This document shows, one piece after another, positions 38,011 to 50,858 of a stretch of 64,000 bases of DNA. The notes beneath the pieces are model-generated. The model saw only the letters and a list, made by a program, of their open reading frames with translations. It made no database searches and was not told the origin of the DNA. Source of the DNA: Ypsolopha sequella (lineage: Eukaryota > Arthropoda > Insecta > Lepidoptera > Ypsolophidae). The position numbers and the translations under genes were made by a program. The stretch is taken from the NCBI GenBank assembly GCA_934047225.1, contig OW203991.1, positions 6,696,001-6,760,000 of the forward strand. Reading direction: 5' to 3'. Positions within the stretch are counted from its first letter, which is position 1; each line of letters begins with the position of its first letter.

Positions 38011-38825
38011 CTGAAACAATACAGACATACACTAATTAGTTAAATCATAAATGTATAAAAACAAAGTATTATGGATACTTTTTAGATAGAAACGCTTTTT
38101 AGGACATGCAGGTTTCCTTACAATATTTTTCTTCACGGTTCAGCAAGTTGTAAGTAAGAACAAATACTATGCAAATAAATTCCGAAAAACTCATTGATTG
38201 AGAGGCCAGCGTTCTACCCCCGCCACTGTTATTTAAAACTTTTAAATTCTAATTTACAGAAACTAATGGAAAGGAGATTTTATAATTTCTGTTAGATTTA
38301 TTCGTAGCTAGTTTCACTTTCATAATAACACGGACACACATATTAAAATAATATAAGTACTTAATGTCGCAGCCAGTCATGAGAGCGAACACCGAACGAA
38401 ACGAAAGGGCGCCATCTACCAAATAGTCCACAAACTACGATTCCAGCGTGCTTTGATAGAGTCATGCGTGACGCAATCGGCAGTCACAGCTTTTTATTTC
38501 ACGATTCATGCTTTTCTTCTAGATTCTGATAGAGATTACATTACGACTGACATTTGAGCATGACCCTTTTAAATATATCAGAATCATCGTGAAACATTGT
38601 TACAACTATGAACGTTCCAAACGCGCTTAAGTTTATTTTCGCAATGCCATATGAAAATAACCTCAAAATAAAAACGATTTATCATAAAAAGTTATTATAA
38701 GATGGTGTCCGTTTTAAATGGATAGTCAAACCGTGTTATTCTGAATTTGTTCTTTATCATTGACCACAATATATTTGTGTACACTCTTAAGGCATATTGC
38801 TTATGGGGAACTGGCCGTCTCCTTT

Positions 38826-39098
38826 GCAATGGCAGCATAGGTTTTGTTGTATAAAAAGTTAGCAAATTTTGAATGTAAGTGTCTGTTTCTATTAATTAGA
38901 AAACGGCGGGTTTTTCACAATCCGGTTGCTGAACGGCTCTTAATTTGCGTGAGTCTGCATTACTTGAGAGTGATTTCGCAGCCGGATTGTGAAAAATCCG
39001 CCTTTTTCTAATTAATTATAACAGAACACTTAAATTCAAAATTCATACAACAGTTATTCAACAAAACCTTATTACCTTTGTATTGTGTATGTTGCCGT
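38826..39098. mobile_element. Palindromic MITE, AAGGTTTTGTTG family, complete copy
   Basis: GGCGGGTTTTTCACAATCCG and TAATTAGAAAA are mirrored by CCGGATTGTGAAAAATCCGC and TTTTTCTAATTA. The outer arms include ACAAAACC/GGTTTTGT. Confidence 0.75.
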
Positions 39099-39195
39099 CA
39101 CAAAGTTTCCATTCGTTTCCGTAAATTAGAATTTAAAAAGTTTTGAAATACCAGAATTTTTGATATTGAAATTTCTGAAACCAATGGTAAATTTG

Positions 39196-39338
39196 CGATG
39201 GCAGCATACACAATACATAGCTAATAAGGTTTTGTTGAATAACCATTGAATGAATTTTTAATTTAAGTGTTCTGTTTCGGTTAATTAGAAAAAGGAGGGT
39301 TTTTCACAATCCGGCTGCGAAACAGCTCTTAATTATGT
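39196..39338. mobile_element. Palindromic MITE, AAGGTTTTGTTG family, half copy
   Basis: One arm of 38826-39098: GCATACACAATACATAGC, AATAAGGTTTTGTTGAATAA and TTTTTCACAATCCGGCTGCG. The other arm is missing. Confidence 0.75.
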
Positions 39339-40789
39339 AAGTACGACCATATACCTGTATAATGGATGATGCAACGATAGCACTAATCAGTCAACGGTTG
39401 CTATTGTTGGAATACCATATAACCTAATAAATAAATCTATCATTGTTCCTTTGTCTGAATTCATCACAATGTCTATATAAAATGCGAATAGGCTAATTCT
39501 GCTGTCCCATTTTAAAACCAAGTAGATAGCTTTAAAAAAAATTAATAGGTATTTTATCAAGCTTACTTTCGGTTTACTTTGATGAACTTTAATAATAATG
39601 CTTTCCACTTTAAAAGGCTTAGCTTTAAAATTAATACTTTGCACCATAATATTAATGCTCACAGCTTCAAAACATATCTCTTTTTTCAGCTTGGCCATTC
39701 CCAAAAAAAATCAAGTATTAGTATTGTAGTCATTATTTAACTCTAAACTGATAGATGCTCAATTTGCTCATACCGAGTCATACCTTAATTATTTTTAAAT
39801 AGATAGGTAAGTACTCTTTTATTCGACATTAGGAAATCTTTTACCAAAAGTCAAGAATAGGTGCGACCACGAGCGAAGCGAAGAGGAGCGTGTTAGGTTT
39901 ACATGTAAGATAAAATAAGGAGCCGAGCGAAGCAAGGCGACGTCCCTAGTTTTAACAGAATTCATGATATACACAAAAAAAAACTCATCATAACCTTATC
40001 ATCACAAAAAAAAACCTTATAAACTTTCACTCATTTCCATGAGTGGTCTCTTTATATCAGCTTTCTGCTGCTTTAAATTTCTGTCTAGAGACGCACGTCA
40101 GAGATATCGGTTTTGCAGAATGCTATAGTATCCAAAACCGTAAAACAAGTTAAATAAAATAAAAGATATTGTTTTTGTTGGTTAATATAAATTTTGTTGT
40201 CGGGAGCATCATTTTGAAAGAGTTTCAAATATTTTGTAGTCATTAACATTACTTTATACTGCATACGTTTATTTATATATGTTTAAGGTTTTTTTTATAT
40301 GGTAATATTTATTTATTTCTGTTCTTTATTTAATAATAATAAAACAATTAAAATAGGTACTCGATATATTTCGGCCCACGGTATGTGGCCCTCATCAGTC
40401 GAATCTCAGAATAATATTCTGAGAGTCGAATGCCTGTTATATGCTCTGTGGTCGAATGCAACAAAATATTGACAGATAATTTAGGTATATGAAATAAAAA
40501 AGTAAAAGTGACACTTGTTAACAATTTAACTTTTTTCTAAATAAATAAGTTTATCTACAGATGGTGTTGATTATTTTAGATATTATCTAATTACTGCTCT
40601 TCTTGTGTAAAATATGTTCGTAATGTATGATGGTGGTTATGTAGTTGAGCGATGTGGTTGTTGCTACTCGTATTATTTGAAATTTCGAGCGGTCTAGTTT
40701 GTAGGTCGGTTGGGTCATGTCTGTCAGTGCTGTCTGTTGAGTCCAGGTCCATAATGAGCACCAAGTGACCCATGACGTCTCCCATAATC
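39339..40789. other. Unassigned sequence
   Basis: AT-rich. 39860-39945 has repeated GAGCGAAGCGAAG-like motifs, also seen at 59700-59760. Frames at 39387-39704 and 40591-40791 lack family motifs. Confidence 0.4.
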
Positions 40790-41282
40790 ACACTAATATT
40801 ATAATTGCGAAAGTTTGGATGGATGTATGGATGGATGTTTGTTACTCCTTCACGCCGTAACTACTGAACCGATTAGGCTGAAACTTTGCAAAAATGTAAT
40901 TCGAGACCTGGAATAGGACATAGGCAACTTTCTATCCCATAAATCAGTTCCTATGGAAACAAGAAATAGTGTCGTTCAGAGACGCGCCTTGGCCTTCAGC
41001 CTTGCCAAACATGCTTCTAGGCGATCAAATCAGTTATCAAAGACCGCCAAAGAGACATAAGCAGAGGATTAATTCAGAGAACAAAAAATTGTGTCAATCA
41101 GAAAAGCTCACTTTACATGGGGATCAAATTAGAGATGATGAGAATCCAAAACACTCCAATATCTCAAAACCAGAGTCAGGTCAACTAAGTACAAAAAAAT
41201 TTATGAGCTGAAAAATATTTACAGATTCGATACGGCTATATTAAAACTTAATCAACGCGGGTGAAGCCGCGGGCAGAAGCTA
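40790..41282 (+). mobile_element. Non-autonomous Helitron-type element, copy 1
   Basis: Starts ATCACACTAATATTATAATT and ends with the hairpin CGCGGGTGAAGCCGCGGGC plus AGAAGCTAGT. This arrangement, a 3' GC hairpin near CTAG with no inverted termini or target duplication, is typical of lepidopteran Helitrons. No Rep/helicase frame. Confidence 0.75.
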
Positions 41283-41290
41283 GTATTTAT

Positions 41291-41489
41291 ATAAGGTCTT
41301 TCAATTTAAATGGAAAGTAATTTAGGAGGTGATTCAGTATCGTAATACATCACATTACAGCTCACTCAGTTTGTATGGACAAGTGAAGAAAAAGTTCGCG
41401 CATAAAAAGTACTTTGCAGTGGAATGTGATGTATTAACGATACTGAATCACCTCCTAAATTACTTTCCATTTAAATTGAAAGACCTTAT
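41291..41489. mobile_element. Palindromic MITE, ATAAGGTCTTTC family, complete copy
   Basis: Arms ATAAGGTCTTTCAATTTAAA then TGGAAAGTAATTTAGGAGG and TGATTCAGTATCG are mirrored at the right end. Directly follows the Helitron at 41282. Confidence 0.85.
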
Positions 41490-41892
41490 ATATAGGTGTT
41501 TTATTTTTTGTAGTGTCTTACACTTTTTTATCGTTTTAGTTTTATGATAATATACATAACATATATTTCATTTACTAACTAGAATCTTATTTGAATTGAC
41601 GTAATGAGATTGCTAAGTAAACTTAAAATTATTATGACGAATGAGACGAATTTAACTTGTCTTGTTAAAGCCTTAAGTGGCAAGTACAAAGTTGACTCAA
41701 GTACGTACGTAAGCACTTCATGAAGATATATACATATATTTTGAACTAGCTTAGCGGCTTCATGCCCGCTGTGAGTTGAAGAGCTCGGTCAAGGTGTCAG
41801 GAACGAATTAAAGGAAACCCATGTTGATTATTCGATGATCGTATATTGAATGTGTACAACAATTACAACAATAAAAAACAACTTAAGAGGCT

Positions 41893-42285
41893 ATGCGAAT
41901 TTTATTTCTGTCACTGTCACTCCAAGAGAAAAATCGCGCAGTGCGAGAGGGGCGGATTCAGGGAAAAGGGAAAAAAGTTGGTTTTATATTTTTATTAAAA
42001 AAACTAAAATAGCTAGCAACATTCCTAATATCAAATCTCTAGATATTGTTGAAACACACCTAATAAAATATGTTTGAGGTCTGTATATGGTTCCTTTCGT
42101 CAAACGAGGAGAAAAAATGTGTTTGAAGAGCTCATTTCATCAATTATTTCTATCGAGGAAAATTTATCCAAACATGTTTTCCAATTTCAAAACCCTAGAT
42201 TATATAGTCAAAATGCATCTACCAGAAATTAATTATAATTTTCCGTGTATTTCATGAAATACACAGAAAAGAAACACCCGTATTT
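41893..42285 (+). repeat. Dispersed repeat family D, copy 2
   Basis: Nearly identical to copy 1 over most of its length; it includes TCTAGATATTGTTGAAACAC and the CACCCGTATTTTTT end. Confidence 0.8.
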
Positions 42286-42289
42286 TTTT

Positions 42290-43480
42290 CGCATATCGCC
42301 TTAATTATAATTTAGTGACTTATCATTTTAACCTTATTAGTGACGAACAAAAGTGCATGTTGCAATAGTCACATATGCTTATGTGAATACTTTGCAGTAT
42401 AGAAACGCAGAAAAAAAAAGTAAATCTGGATGTGAAGAGCTCTGATCTAGGATCTCCATACTTGTTTCACAAAAACAGTTACTGCTCAGCTCCTTTTCTA
42501 TGTACTCGATTTATGTATCTAAGTTAAGCGAAACTTAAGAAATTTTAAAGCTAACAGGGGATCAAGATCTGTTTTGTGGTACACGTGTTATATGGTAACA
42601 CACACAGAGAAAGGACGTTGCATTTTACAACACAAAGAAAGAAAGAAGAAAATATTGAATCTTGTCATATAATCATGGGGAAGATTACATACAGTATCTT
42701 TCTCTTTGACTTTTGAAGAACTCCAAGCAAATGTGCAATCGCCATGAGTCTACAGAAGCGGACAGACAATGGATGTTCATCGTAATTCACTACACGTGGT
42801 CCTCACAAACGTGTCCTCGGATCACATTCATACGGCCGTACATTACAACACACGGAGTCACCACTTGACCAATATCAACACCTTTAAGTTCCCAACAATA
42901 GGTATAGTTTTCCTTTGGATCGCGTGCCGATATGCGTCACGGGCTTTCCCGCCAAGCAAAACCTGTTTTTGCAGCACAACTCAATCTTCGACCCTGAGTC
43001 TTTGAATGCACTTTCACTTCTGGTTGTGTTTTTGTTTTTATGACATGATGGACACATATGCGGCCTACATGGGCTGCCAGTCAAACGGGTTTACGATTTC
43101 TTGTCACAGAATACTGTGTTCGTGTGGTTGACTTGGACGTTATTGATTTGATTGCTTTTGCTATAAATAATAAACAAAGTGCATTTATTATTTGCAACTC
43201 ATGCAGATAAGCAAATTTAACTGAATTGACTCAACAGGTTAAATTAGTCCAACGAAAAAAAAAAAGGATGTTCGTATTAGATTAGTTAGATTATGATAAA
43301 AATTCGAACTTGTTAAAAATTCCAATTTCAGTTTTCTTCATAACATCGTTTGACTGGAAGAAATTTCTTTAGGGAACAAGTCCGCCTCTCCCTTTTGTTA
43401 TTCTGTACTCTGTGTTTTTATTTCGATTTTCTGTTCAATTAAGTGTTTATTCATTTCTCAAGAACGTATAAGCATTCAGA
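42290..43480. other. Unassigned sequence, weak coding hint
   Basis: 42720-43110 has balanced base composition and overlapping short frames on both strands; the minus frame at 43084-42884 contains CPSCHKNK and several other Cys. I do not recognise it; it may be a fragment of a transposon protein. Confidence 0.3.
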
Positions 43481-43490
43481 TATTATTATA

Positions 43491-43658
43491 CAGGGTGGAA
43501 AAAAATTAAGGGCCCTGGAGGGGAACTACCTTAAATCCTTTAGTTAGAACAATTTACTGAAAGGAAACATTCCTTTATTTTTTAAAAGAAACAAAACTGC
43601 ATTTAAAGATATTCTGAAATTCACTTGTCTCACAGGGCCCTTAAATTTTTTCCATCCT
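43491..43658. mobile_element. Mariner-like MITE, CAGGGTGGAAAAAAATTAAG family
   Basis: Ends CAGGGTGGAAAAAAATTAAG then GGCCCT are mirrored by AGGGCCCTTAAATTTTTTCC then ATCCTG, with TA on both sides. 168 bp. Confidence 0.8.
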
Positions 43659-43661
43659 GTA

Positions 43662-45354
43662 TATTCTTGTAGCTTCCTGACATCCCATCATAAAAGAAGG
43701 AGCTGTAAGTACAGATTGTATGCACTAATTCATCCATTCAAGCTTACTGAGCAATAAAAGATCCGACCGAGTAAGCCATGAATATGAGATACTTATTGAA
43801 ATGTTGATTAAGTTTCCATATTATGACGATGCAATACGAATTATAATTTAACTGTGATAGAAGATTTTGTTTTGAATTTTAAATTAAAATCGTGCAGGAA
43901 TCCATTATAGCATAATAGCTCCAACTCTTATAATAACCTGAGTATTTTATAATTGGCACTGCTTCCTCGGTTTCACGTTAACCAACCACTCACAGACATA
44001 AGCGAGGAGCACGTCAGATTAAGTAGAAAAATAAGACCACTGAATCCAGTTCTATCGTTGTCCAGTTTTTCTGCCGTGAAAATCCATAAAGATTCCGATG
44101 GTACCACGCTTACTCATGGTAAAAATTGCAACTCATTTTCCAGGAAAACGTAGATTCGGTTAGTTATTATGCTTCATTATATTTCCTGATTTCTATTTCA
44201 AGAAAGACATGATGGATTTTTGGATCATACGGGCTGGAAGAAGCTCGCCGTCGACAGAAACACCTGGAGAGACCGTATGACCGATGGAGCATTTATGTAA
44301 ATGCACCTTGTGCTTGTGTTGTGACCCAATGACCCTTGATGATTTCCCACTGCCAGTGTGAAGTTTGTGGCAACGGCAAGGAATCGCGTCGAGCTCAGTT
44401 CACGGTTGTGAGGCTTTCTACAAATCAGAAGTTCGTTTACCTTAGCCGAATGTTGCGTTGGCAGTTGCCGGGTTCTGATCTTGGTGCATGTCTCTTATTA
44501 GATTTGCTTCAGAATTTTATACTGGTGTACAGGTGACGCCAGAAACAACAGTAATTACCTTTGTATACGACAGTGGTACCCCTTCATTTCTTGAATCAAC
44601 ATAATTTCTTTAAGCAAATACGCTGTTCAAATAAGCGGTAAAAGGAAAATTGCTTAGAAGGTACTATCGACTACAACTTTTATTACCCGATTGTAACGAA
44701 GCCAAAAGAAGGGTCACAAAATAAGTTGAGTTCAGTCAAGTAAAACTTGCAAATATGAACTTTCTGGATTTTACCGTTAGAGGTTAAAATCGTTTGTGGT
44801 GTGCAAGTTGAGTTGGTAGGATGGTATGACGCAATATAGGTTGGTTGTGGTTGAGTCAACACGGCGTGTCGGATCTGTCGGTGAAAGGTGTGTAATTGTT
44901 GACCGAGCTTGGTTACGAATATCACGCAACGGACGATAGAAATGTGTATTTGACGTTGTTTTCTGTAAGTTTTTCCATTTGGCTTGTTTATAAATGAGTG
45001 AGTTTTACATTATATATATATCGCTAAGTGAAAACTTATTGGCTATGTTTGTTGTAGCTTGTACGGAACCATTTTTTTTCTGTGAATCTTATATTCTTTT
45101 TAATATCTGCTGAATTTCCCAATAAACAATAAAACATAATCTAATTATTTATTTAAAAAAACTCCTGCTTGATTCTATTATGTTTTCCATGAATTTTTCC
45201 AACAAATATACTTATCCTAGTTACACAATTATCAAAAGCCGCATTTATACATAAAGTGGTTTTAAAGACATTTTTATATATATATTTTTTTTTTTTTATT
45301 CGGAAACCCATCAGTCAATTACAATAAGCTTATTTTAAAAATATCATCATTTTA
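43662..45354. other. Unassigned sequence
   Basis: Includes frames at 43953-44153, 44336-44536 and 44683-44925 without recognisable motifs. 44210-44580 has balanced composition but stops in all long frames, perhaps a decayed coding fragment. Confidence 0.35.
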
Positions 45355-45700
45355 AATCCATCCATCCATCAGCCTAGTTCGTCCACTGCTGGACATAAGC
45401 CTTTCCAGGACTTTGCCACTCTCGGCGGTCATCCTGGAAGAATTGCCCATACTCACACACGCTGGGCAGGCGGGTTGGTGAGCGCGGTGCCGGAACCTTC
45501 GCACCAGTGACGCCGCTGCCCGTCACCAGTCTGTTCCATATAAGGCCCGGCTATTAGGGATGGATATACCGCCATCCATCGGTCCCAGGCATGGTGGGCC
45601 TCCTGGTTTTTGCCTGTGAGCTGTCCTCTTACTCTCCCCCGAATTTCTTCGAGGGGGTCTCCAAGTAAGATGGTGGTACCTCCACAGTCGAGCCCGGCAT
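45355..45700 (-). mobile_element. RTE-like LINE 3' fragment
   Basis: Uninterrupted copy of the fragment at 35640-36572, reverse orientation: CATCCATCCATCAGCCTAGT, CCACTGCTGGACATAAGCC, GCACCAGTGACGCCGCTGCC. Useful as the reference for the empty site of the nested copy. Confidence 0.6.
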
Positions 45701-45744
45701 CAGCTCTACCACTTGTGGTATGATTATGAGGTATGATTAGAACC

Positions 45745-45897
45745 AATTATTAACTTTGCCCCGTCTACCATATCGATCCAGCATCATAAGCATTATGTTG
45801 TGATCTACTTGGTCAAATGCCTTGGATAGATCTAATAGAATTGTTACTATGTTATCTTTGCCAACCAAAGCATCCGATACGAAGTCTGCCATCCATG
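45745..45897 (-). pseudogene. LINE reverse transcriptase fragment
   Basis: The minus frame reads VTILLDLSKAFDQVDHNIML then MLDRYGRRGKVNNW, the conserved RT motif with the catalytic LDLSKAFDxVDH core. It is only about 50 codons long. Confidence 0.75.
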
Positions 45898-45984
45898 GCT
45901 TCCAATACAAATTGTTCTTGAGCTAATATTTTGTAAGAAATTTACACAATTGGGTAGACAATTGTGTCGATTCGGCTAACTTAT

Positions 45985-46078
45985 TTGACAAACTAAACTT
46001 AATTTGAGCCTTCTGTCTTGTTCTTTCCGTATCGAAAAGACAAAGACAGAACGCTTAAAATAAGGTTAGTCCTGTCAA
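45985..46078. repeat. Short inverted-repeat element, copy 2
   Basis: GACAAACTAAACTTAATTTG with the mirror AAAATAAGGTTAGTCCTGTC; shares CGAAAAGACAAAGACAGAAC with copy 1. Wider flanks GATTCGGCTAACTTATTT are also mirrored. Confidence 0.6.
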
Positions 46079-46802
46079 ATTAGTTAAATTGTGTTAAACC
46101 GAATCGACACCAGTATAGGTAGGTAGATATACATTTTCAATTGGCGCATGCACGTAGATAGGAATGTTGATTGTTCTTAGAAAGTAGATAGTAGATCTCA
46201 CTTAAGTATTTTCCTACACTTATGTCTGTAATATAAAGAGTTTGTAGAGAAATGTAAAATGCAACCATTGTCATAACAAAACTTAAGTCTAAAGAAAAGA
46301 AAATACGAGTACTATTGTGAGCTGAAATGCAAATGATGATTAAAATTCGCAACAAAGGAATGAATTCATGATAATTTCTGCTAAAAAATATGCAATGAAC
46401 TATTTTAAGTTTATTTCATTTTTAAAATACTAGGTATAAAGATTATGAATACTTATTATGATGAAATAGGTAATCCTAACAATAAATTATCGTGATTCGG
46501 AATAGATAAATAAAAGAATCATAGACGAAGTCGTGTCAAAGCGATTACTAGTTCTATCTGTAAAAATTGCTGATGCATAACAATGGTAATTCATAAATAA
46601 TAATCAAAGGTCTTTTCTCCGAAATCTGACCTTTCGTCCAAAATGGGGTAAGTAAATCAACATGACAAAGACAGAAAATAAAACGAAAGTCAGGCCACGG
46701 CGCGCGGCGTCGTGTCGCGTTAGAAAGCGCGCGTTCATCGCAGAATGAATTGATGTGATCTGATGACGTAATGAGGCAAGGTGATAATCGTCCGTGCAAA
46801 GG

Positions 46803-47075
46803 TCCCTGTTACTCCAGGCGGAAAGACCCGCAGTGCAAGAGGGACGGAATCGGGAAAAATTGTCAAAAAGTCGGTTTTAAATTAATACAAAATTAACTAA
46901 AATAGCTATGAAAATTTCCATGACCAGTAATTTAGGCATTGTTAAAAACAATCTAAATAAATATTTTTGAAGTCTGTATGCTATCCCAATTTGTCATAAT
47001 ATCAAAAAAAGTGTAAATTTAGATCTCATTTCAATAATTATTTCTATCGAGTGAAATTTCTCCAATCGCGTTTCT
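46803..47075 (+). repeat. Dispersed repeat family D, copy 3, diverged
   Basis: TACTCCAGGCGGAAAGACCC and GCAGTGCAAGAGGGACGGAA correspond to the family; TTATTTCTATCGAG is shared near the end. Confidence 0.7.
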
Positions 47076-47119
47076 GATAGTCCAAAATCTAGAAAAAGGT
47101 CCCAAAATTTGTTATACTA

Positions 47120-47545
47120 ATTTATTTAACTTAGGACTTCTTTTGAACTGCAGATAAATAACTTCAGAAAGTGTCGATTTTGACGTAGGCGCAATGCATT
47201 TTTAGATACGAGATATTTAAATTCAGCTACCCACTTTTTGACAGCGGAATACGATGGAGCAGATTCCCCTAATGTTGTTTCTATATCTTCATGAATCTCT
47301 TTAGGTGAAAGACCTTTTTTATTGAGGTACTTAATCACAGCACGGTGTTAAATTTTCTCCATTGTGAAAAATCCCGTCAGACTGCATTAAACAAAATATC
47401 ACAAAAAAATAATAGCTTGCAGTATCGAACTTCAACTTCACACAATCAATCACGAAAAAACATACTAACAAATGACGGTAGATTTACAAAAATTTGATAC
47501 CTCTTTGTAGGTCGGGCTTAGAACTTTTGGATTCACCCTCGTATG
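47120..47545 (-). pseudogene. Mariner-like transposase N-terminal remnant
   Basis: Minus frame at 47338-47210 reads IKYLNKKGLSPKEIHEDIET then TLGESAPSYSAVKKWVAEFK, the mariner helix-turn-helix N-terminus. The likely initiator region has an in-frame stop (MEKI then TAA), and after AEFK the homology stops. The outer end has CACCCTCG next to TA at 47540. An internally deleted copy. Confidence 0.75.
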
Positions 47546-48044
47546 TTAATTAATTCTCTTAGATTATTCTAATGAGGGAGGCCAAAATACTTTTTAGAAA
47601 TAACAATAGTGATATGAGGTCGATCACCCACTCAGCTACCTAATGAAAAATCTCTATCTTGTAGTTGTATCTTCTCTCTACACATGGAAAATATAATGTC
47701 TGTCTGTCTGTTTGCATACGCGTTTACAACTCGAGCACCACTAAATGGATTTTAATGCAGTTTTTACTGGTTAGAGAGCTTTTTGCGATACGTAAAATCA
47801 CGCTGTGTTAGTCATAGAAGAATTAAGTCAGAGAAAAAATGGGTGATGGCACAAATACTAATGACAAAAGAAAACTACATTGATATATCACTTTAAAAAT
47901 ATCTTGTTAAGACTTTGGTGTTGTACGGTTTAAATAATAATTTTCTAACTACTATTCGCCTAAGCAAATTATCGAGTTTGACAATTAAAATCGTACGTTT
48001 TACGTCGTCGGTTTGTTACAAAATTCCACATCTGTGGGTGAATT

Positions 48045-48303
48045 GTTTGAAATGATTTGAAAGTAGGATAGAGTCAGAGTTTCTTCATGCGTGCAAAAGA
48101 GACGGCATTACAACAGAATCATAATGTGATTCATGCAAAATGGCCTTTTTAGGGGACCTGGTCCTCTAAAAAGGACGCTTTAGATGAATCATATTATGAT
48201 TCTGTTGTAATGCCGTCTCTTTTGCACGCATGAAGAAACTCTGACTCAAATCATTCAAATCATTTTATGATTCACCCACGTCAGCCTTTTTAGATCCCGT
48301 GAT
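48045..48303. mobile_element. MITE, AAAAAGGCC family, head-to-head double copy
   Basis: Two copies meet at GGCCTTTTTAGGGGACCTGG then TCCTCTAAAAAGGAC. Each carries GTGCAAAAGAGACGGCATT in opposite orientation, so the whole is a large inverted repeat. Confidence 0.75.
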
Positions 48304-48611
48304 CTCCATATGTTTTTGAAAGTTACACATTCTCAGAATAAGAAATTTTGAGTACACAACTACGAAGAATTTTGACTTGCAATAGTTGCAACAGTTTTGA
48401 TGTTGCGCCGCTTATCCACTCATTTTCGACCAATGCCAAATTTGCAGACTTTTGAAATGCGTTATATTTAGTAAACAGTAATAATGTCTTTATTATTATT
48501 CGAGTAAACATCAACATAGTGATGGAATCAAAGCGAAATAGAGGGGCTGAGTCATAATAACTAGGTGGGTGGTGTTCATTGGTACGACTATAGGTATACA
48601 ACGTAGTTAAG

Positions 48612-48876
48612 ACAAGGTGAATTTGTGAAGATCGTTCAAATTCATACTTAAGCCTTGGTAAGTGTTCAGCATCATGAACCAATGACGATTTTTGTAAAAT
48701 TCATAAAATGAAATTTCGACTCCCCATAGTGATTCACTCAGGATTGCGAGTGAATTACTATGGGAAGTCGAAATTGCATTATACGAATTTCACAAAAATT
48801 GTTATCGGTTCATAATGCTGATCATTTACCAAGCCTCCAGTATGGATTTGGACGATGATCAAAAAGTCACCTTGTA
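48612..48876. mobile_element. Palindromic MITE, TACAAGGTGA family, copy 2
   Basis: Same family as 10371-10636 (TTACCAAGCCTCCAGTATGG, CATAGTGATTCACTCAGG). Left terminal base differs. Confidence 0.8.
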
Positions 48877-48894
48877 TATTACGAAATATATAAA

Positions 48895-48980
48895 TGACTA
48901 GCTTCTGCCCTCGCTAATTTTGTTTGTATTTTCCCTCGATAAAAAGTAGCCTATGTTACTCTCCGGCCCATAAACTAGCG
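48895..48980 (-). mobile_element. Short Helitron-type terminal fragment
   Basis: GACTAGCTTCTGCCCTCGC followed by CCCTCGATAAAAAGTAGCCT, a common terminal segment of lepidopteran Helitron-like repeats. Lies directly beside the MITE ending at 48876. Confidence 0.4.
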
Positions 48981-49139
48981 TCGTCAACATCAGTCTTCAA
49001 GAACAAAATTAGACAATACTCGTACTTTCTTGAGTTGCAGAATATTACTTGATTTCTTTTGATTCTTATATTATATAATATGTTATGAGTAATTAATGAA
49101 TTTTCATCAATAATACATGTATATATTTGTGTAAACTGT

Positions 49140-49380
49140 TTATGTAGTTTATGTATTTTATTATATACTATAACTTCGCTTTAAATGTTTATTAGGATGT
49201 AGTCTAGTTATTTATTATTTAAAGTACTATTTTCAATATTATCCCTTTTAAATAGTATGGCACTACCCTCAACAATTTCCTCATTGCCAAAGGTTAGTTG
49301 GTAGAAAATACTAATTAGTATCAAGCTCGCCTTTGTACAATAATTTTATTCTGTGCAATAAAGAATTTTATTATTATTAT
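49140..49380 (+). mobile_element. LINE 3' end, truncated copy
   Basis: Same 3' UTR as 18438-18700 in the opposite orientation, ending GTGCAATAAAGAATTTTATT followed by ATTATTATTA. It includes the AATAAA signal. Confidence 0.8.
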
Positions 49381-50858
49381 TAAACTATTTCTATGCAAAT
49401 GATCACGTCGCACCGTTGTTGCTCCGTTGCTGCGTGAAAGAAGGACAAACCAATAAACCAACAAACACAATTTCGCATATAATAGGGGTACTTACGGATA
49501 ATTTTTATTTCGCGCATGTAAATTTTATAATGAAACTAAACTTTGAGTTTAGTAAGAAAACTAGAAAGTAGCTAGGAACTTCTCTACATTCCATTTGGTC
49601 CGTCTCATTGTGCAAGGTGTTCCGAAAAGGTCTGTAAATACTAACATCTTGAAGAAAACGCACTTGTACACTATTTTGCACTTTATTTACCATTTTGCTT
49701 ACACCCAGCCGGTTTCGAATATATTAATTTATTTTCAAGGGTTTTTATTTATTTCTATAATAGAAAAGTAAAAAAGTAAATCAAATGTGAAATAGTGCAC
49801 AAGTATGTTTTGTTCAAGATACTATCCAACTTCAAAGTGTCAGCAATCGCGAGTATAAATTATAAAACAAACTAATATAGATTTTGTTGTCACAATACGT
49901 TAGATTCGACTTATCTATTAGTTTAATAGGACTACCATCTATTAGTTTAATATTTTTAGCGAAAATGACAATAATTAGGGTTAATTACACTAGTCTACAA
50001 ATTTTATTGATTTCTTCCAATACCAGACAACCTATGGATGAAATCTTCCATCCAGAGAGAGTTCTTGAACTTTTAAAACTAACAAAATCTTTAAATTGAT
50101 CACTTTTTCCATACCGAATACCCGTCAAAATAGAACTCCATCCAAACAACCCGCCCCTATTATTATTAAAGTATGTATATGTTTGTTTATTTTATTTATT
50201 TAAATTTTTAGTATGTTAATTTAAGTTTTAAGCATTGTATGTTATACAAAATAAAATATGTTTTACTTTTCGTTTAAATAGCACTCTGTCATTTTTATTT
50301 TACCCCTTTTATGTTTAATTTTTGTTAACATCTTTTTATGTCCACCCAGAGGTAGCCTGGATAATAAGTGCCATTTTTGTACATAATGTCGCTGTTCTCT
50401 ATGTTAAAATGTGTTGTTGAATATGTATGTAAATGTACAAAAAGCGTAATATAAAAAATATAAAAAATAAATATGAAGTATTGACAGATCTTTTCTGGAT
50501 ACATATTATACATATTTGATTGCCTCTTGTACATTCATATGCAACAGCCGTGAAGTTACGAAATGCAACGAGGTTACCTAACGTTGAAATGAAAATAATA
50601 CTCATTCTAGTATTAGTTATTAGTATTAGCATTGTAGTCATCATTTGTTGGGAAACTATGCTAATTCCTAGGTGCACACAGGTACGTGAAATAAGTTTGT
50701 AAACATAGTTATAGTGACAGTGGTATTATGGTACAGTTCGGTGTTTTTATAAAGTGGGCTCGACTTTGGAGGTACAAGACAATACAAGGCAATCGTAGGC
50801 AATACACCGACTTCTGAAAAACATATGTTTCAGGATGAAAGAAGTCGACAAAAGTATT
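49381..50858. other. Unassigned AT-rich sequence
   Basis: No gene, hairpin or family match noticed; the short frames have biased AT composition. Confidence 0.5.

Noticed and set aside
42769..43084. Overlapping Cys-containing frames on both strands, possible zinc-finger fragment
   Set aside because: Only one CxxC pair is visible, with no matching second pair at usual spacing; left as unassigned.
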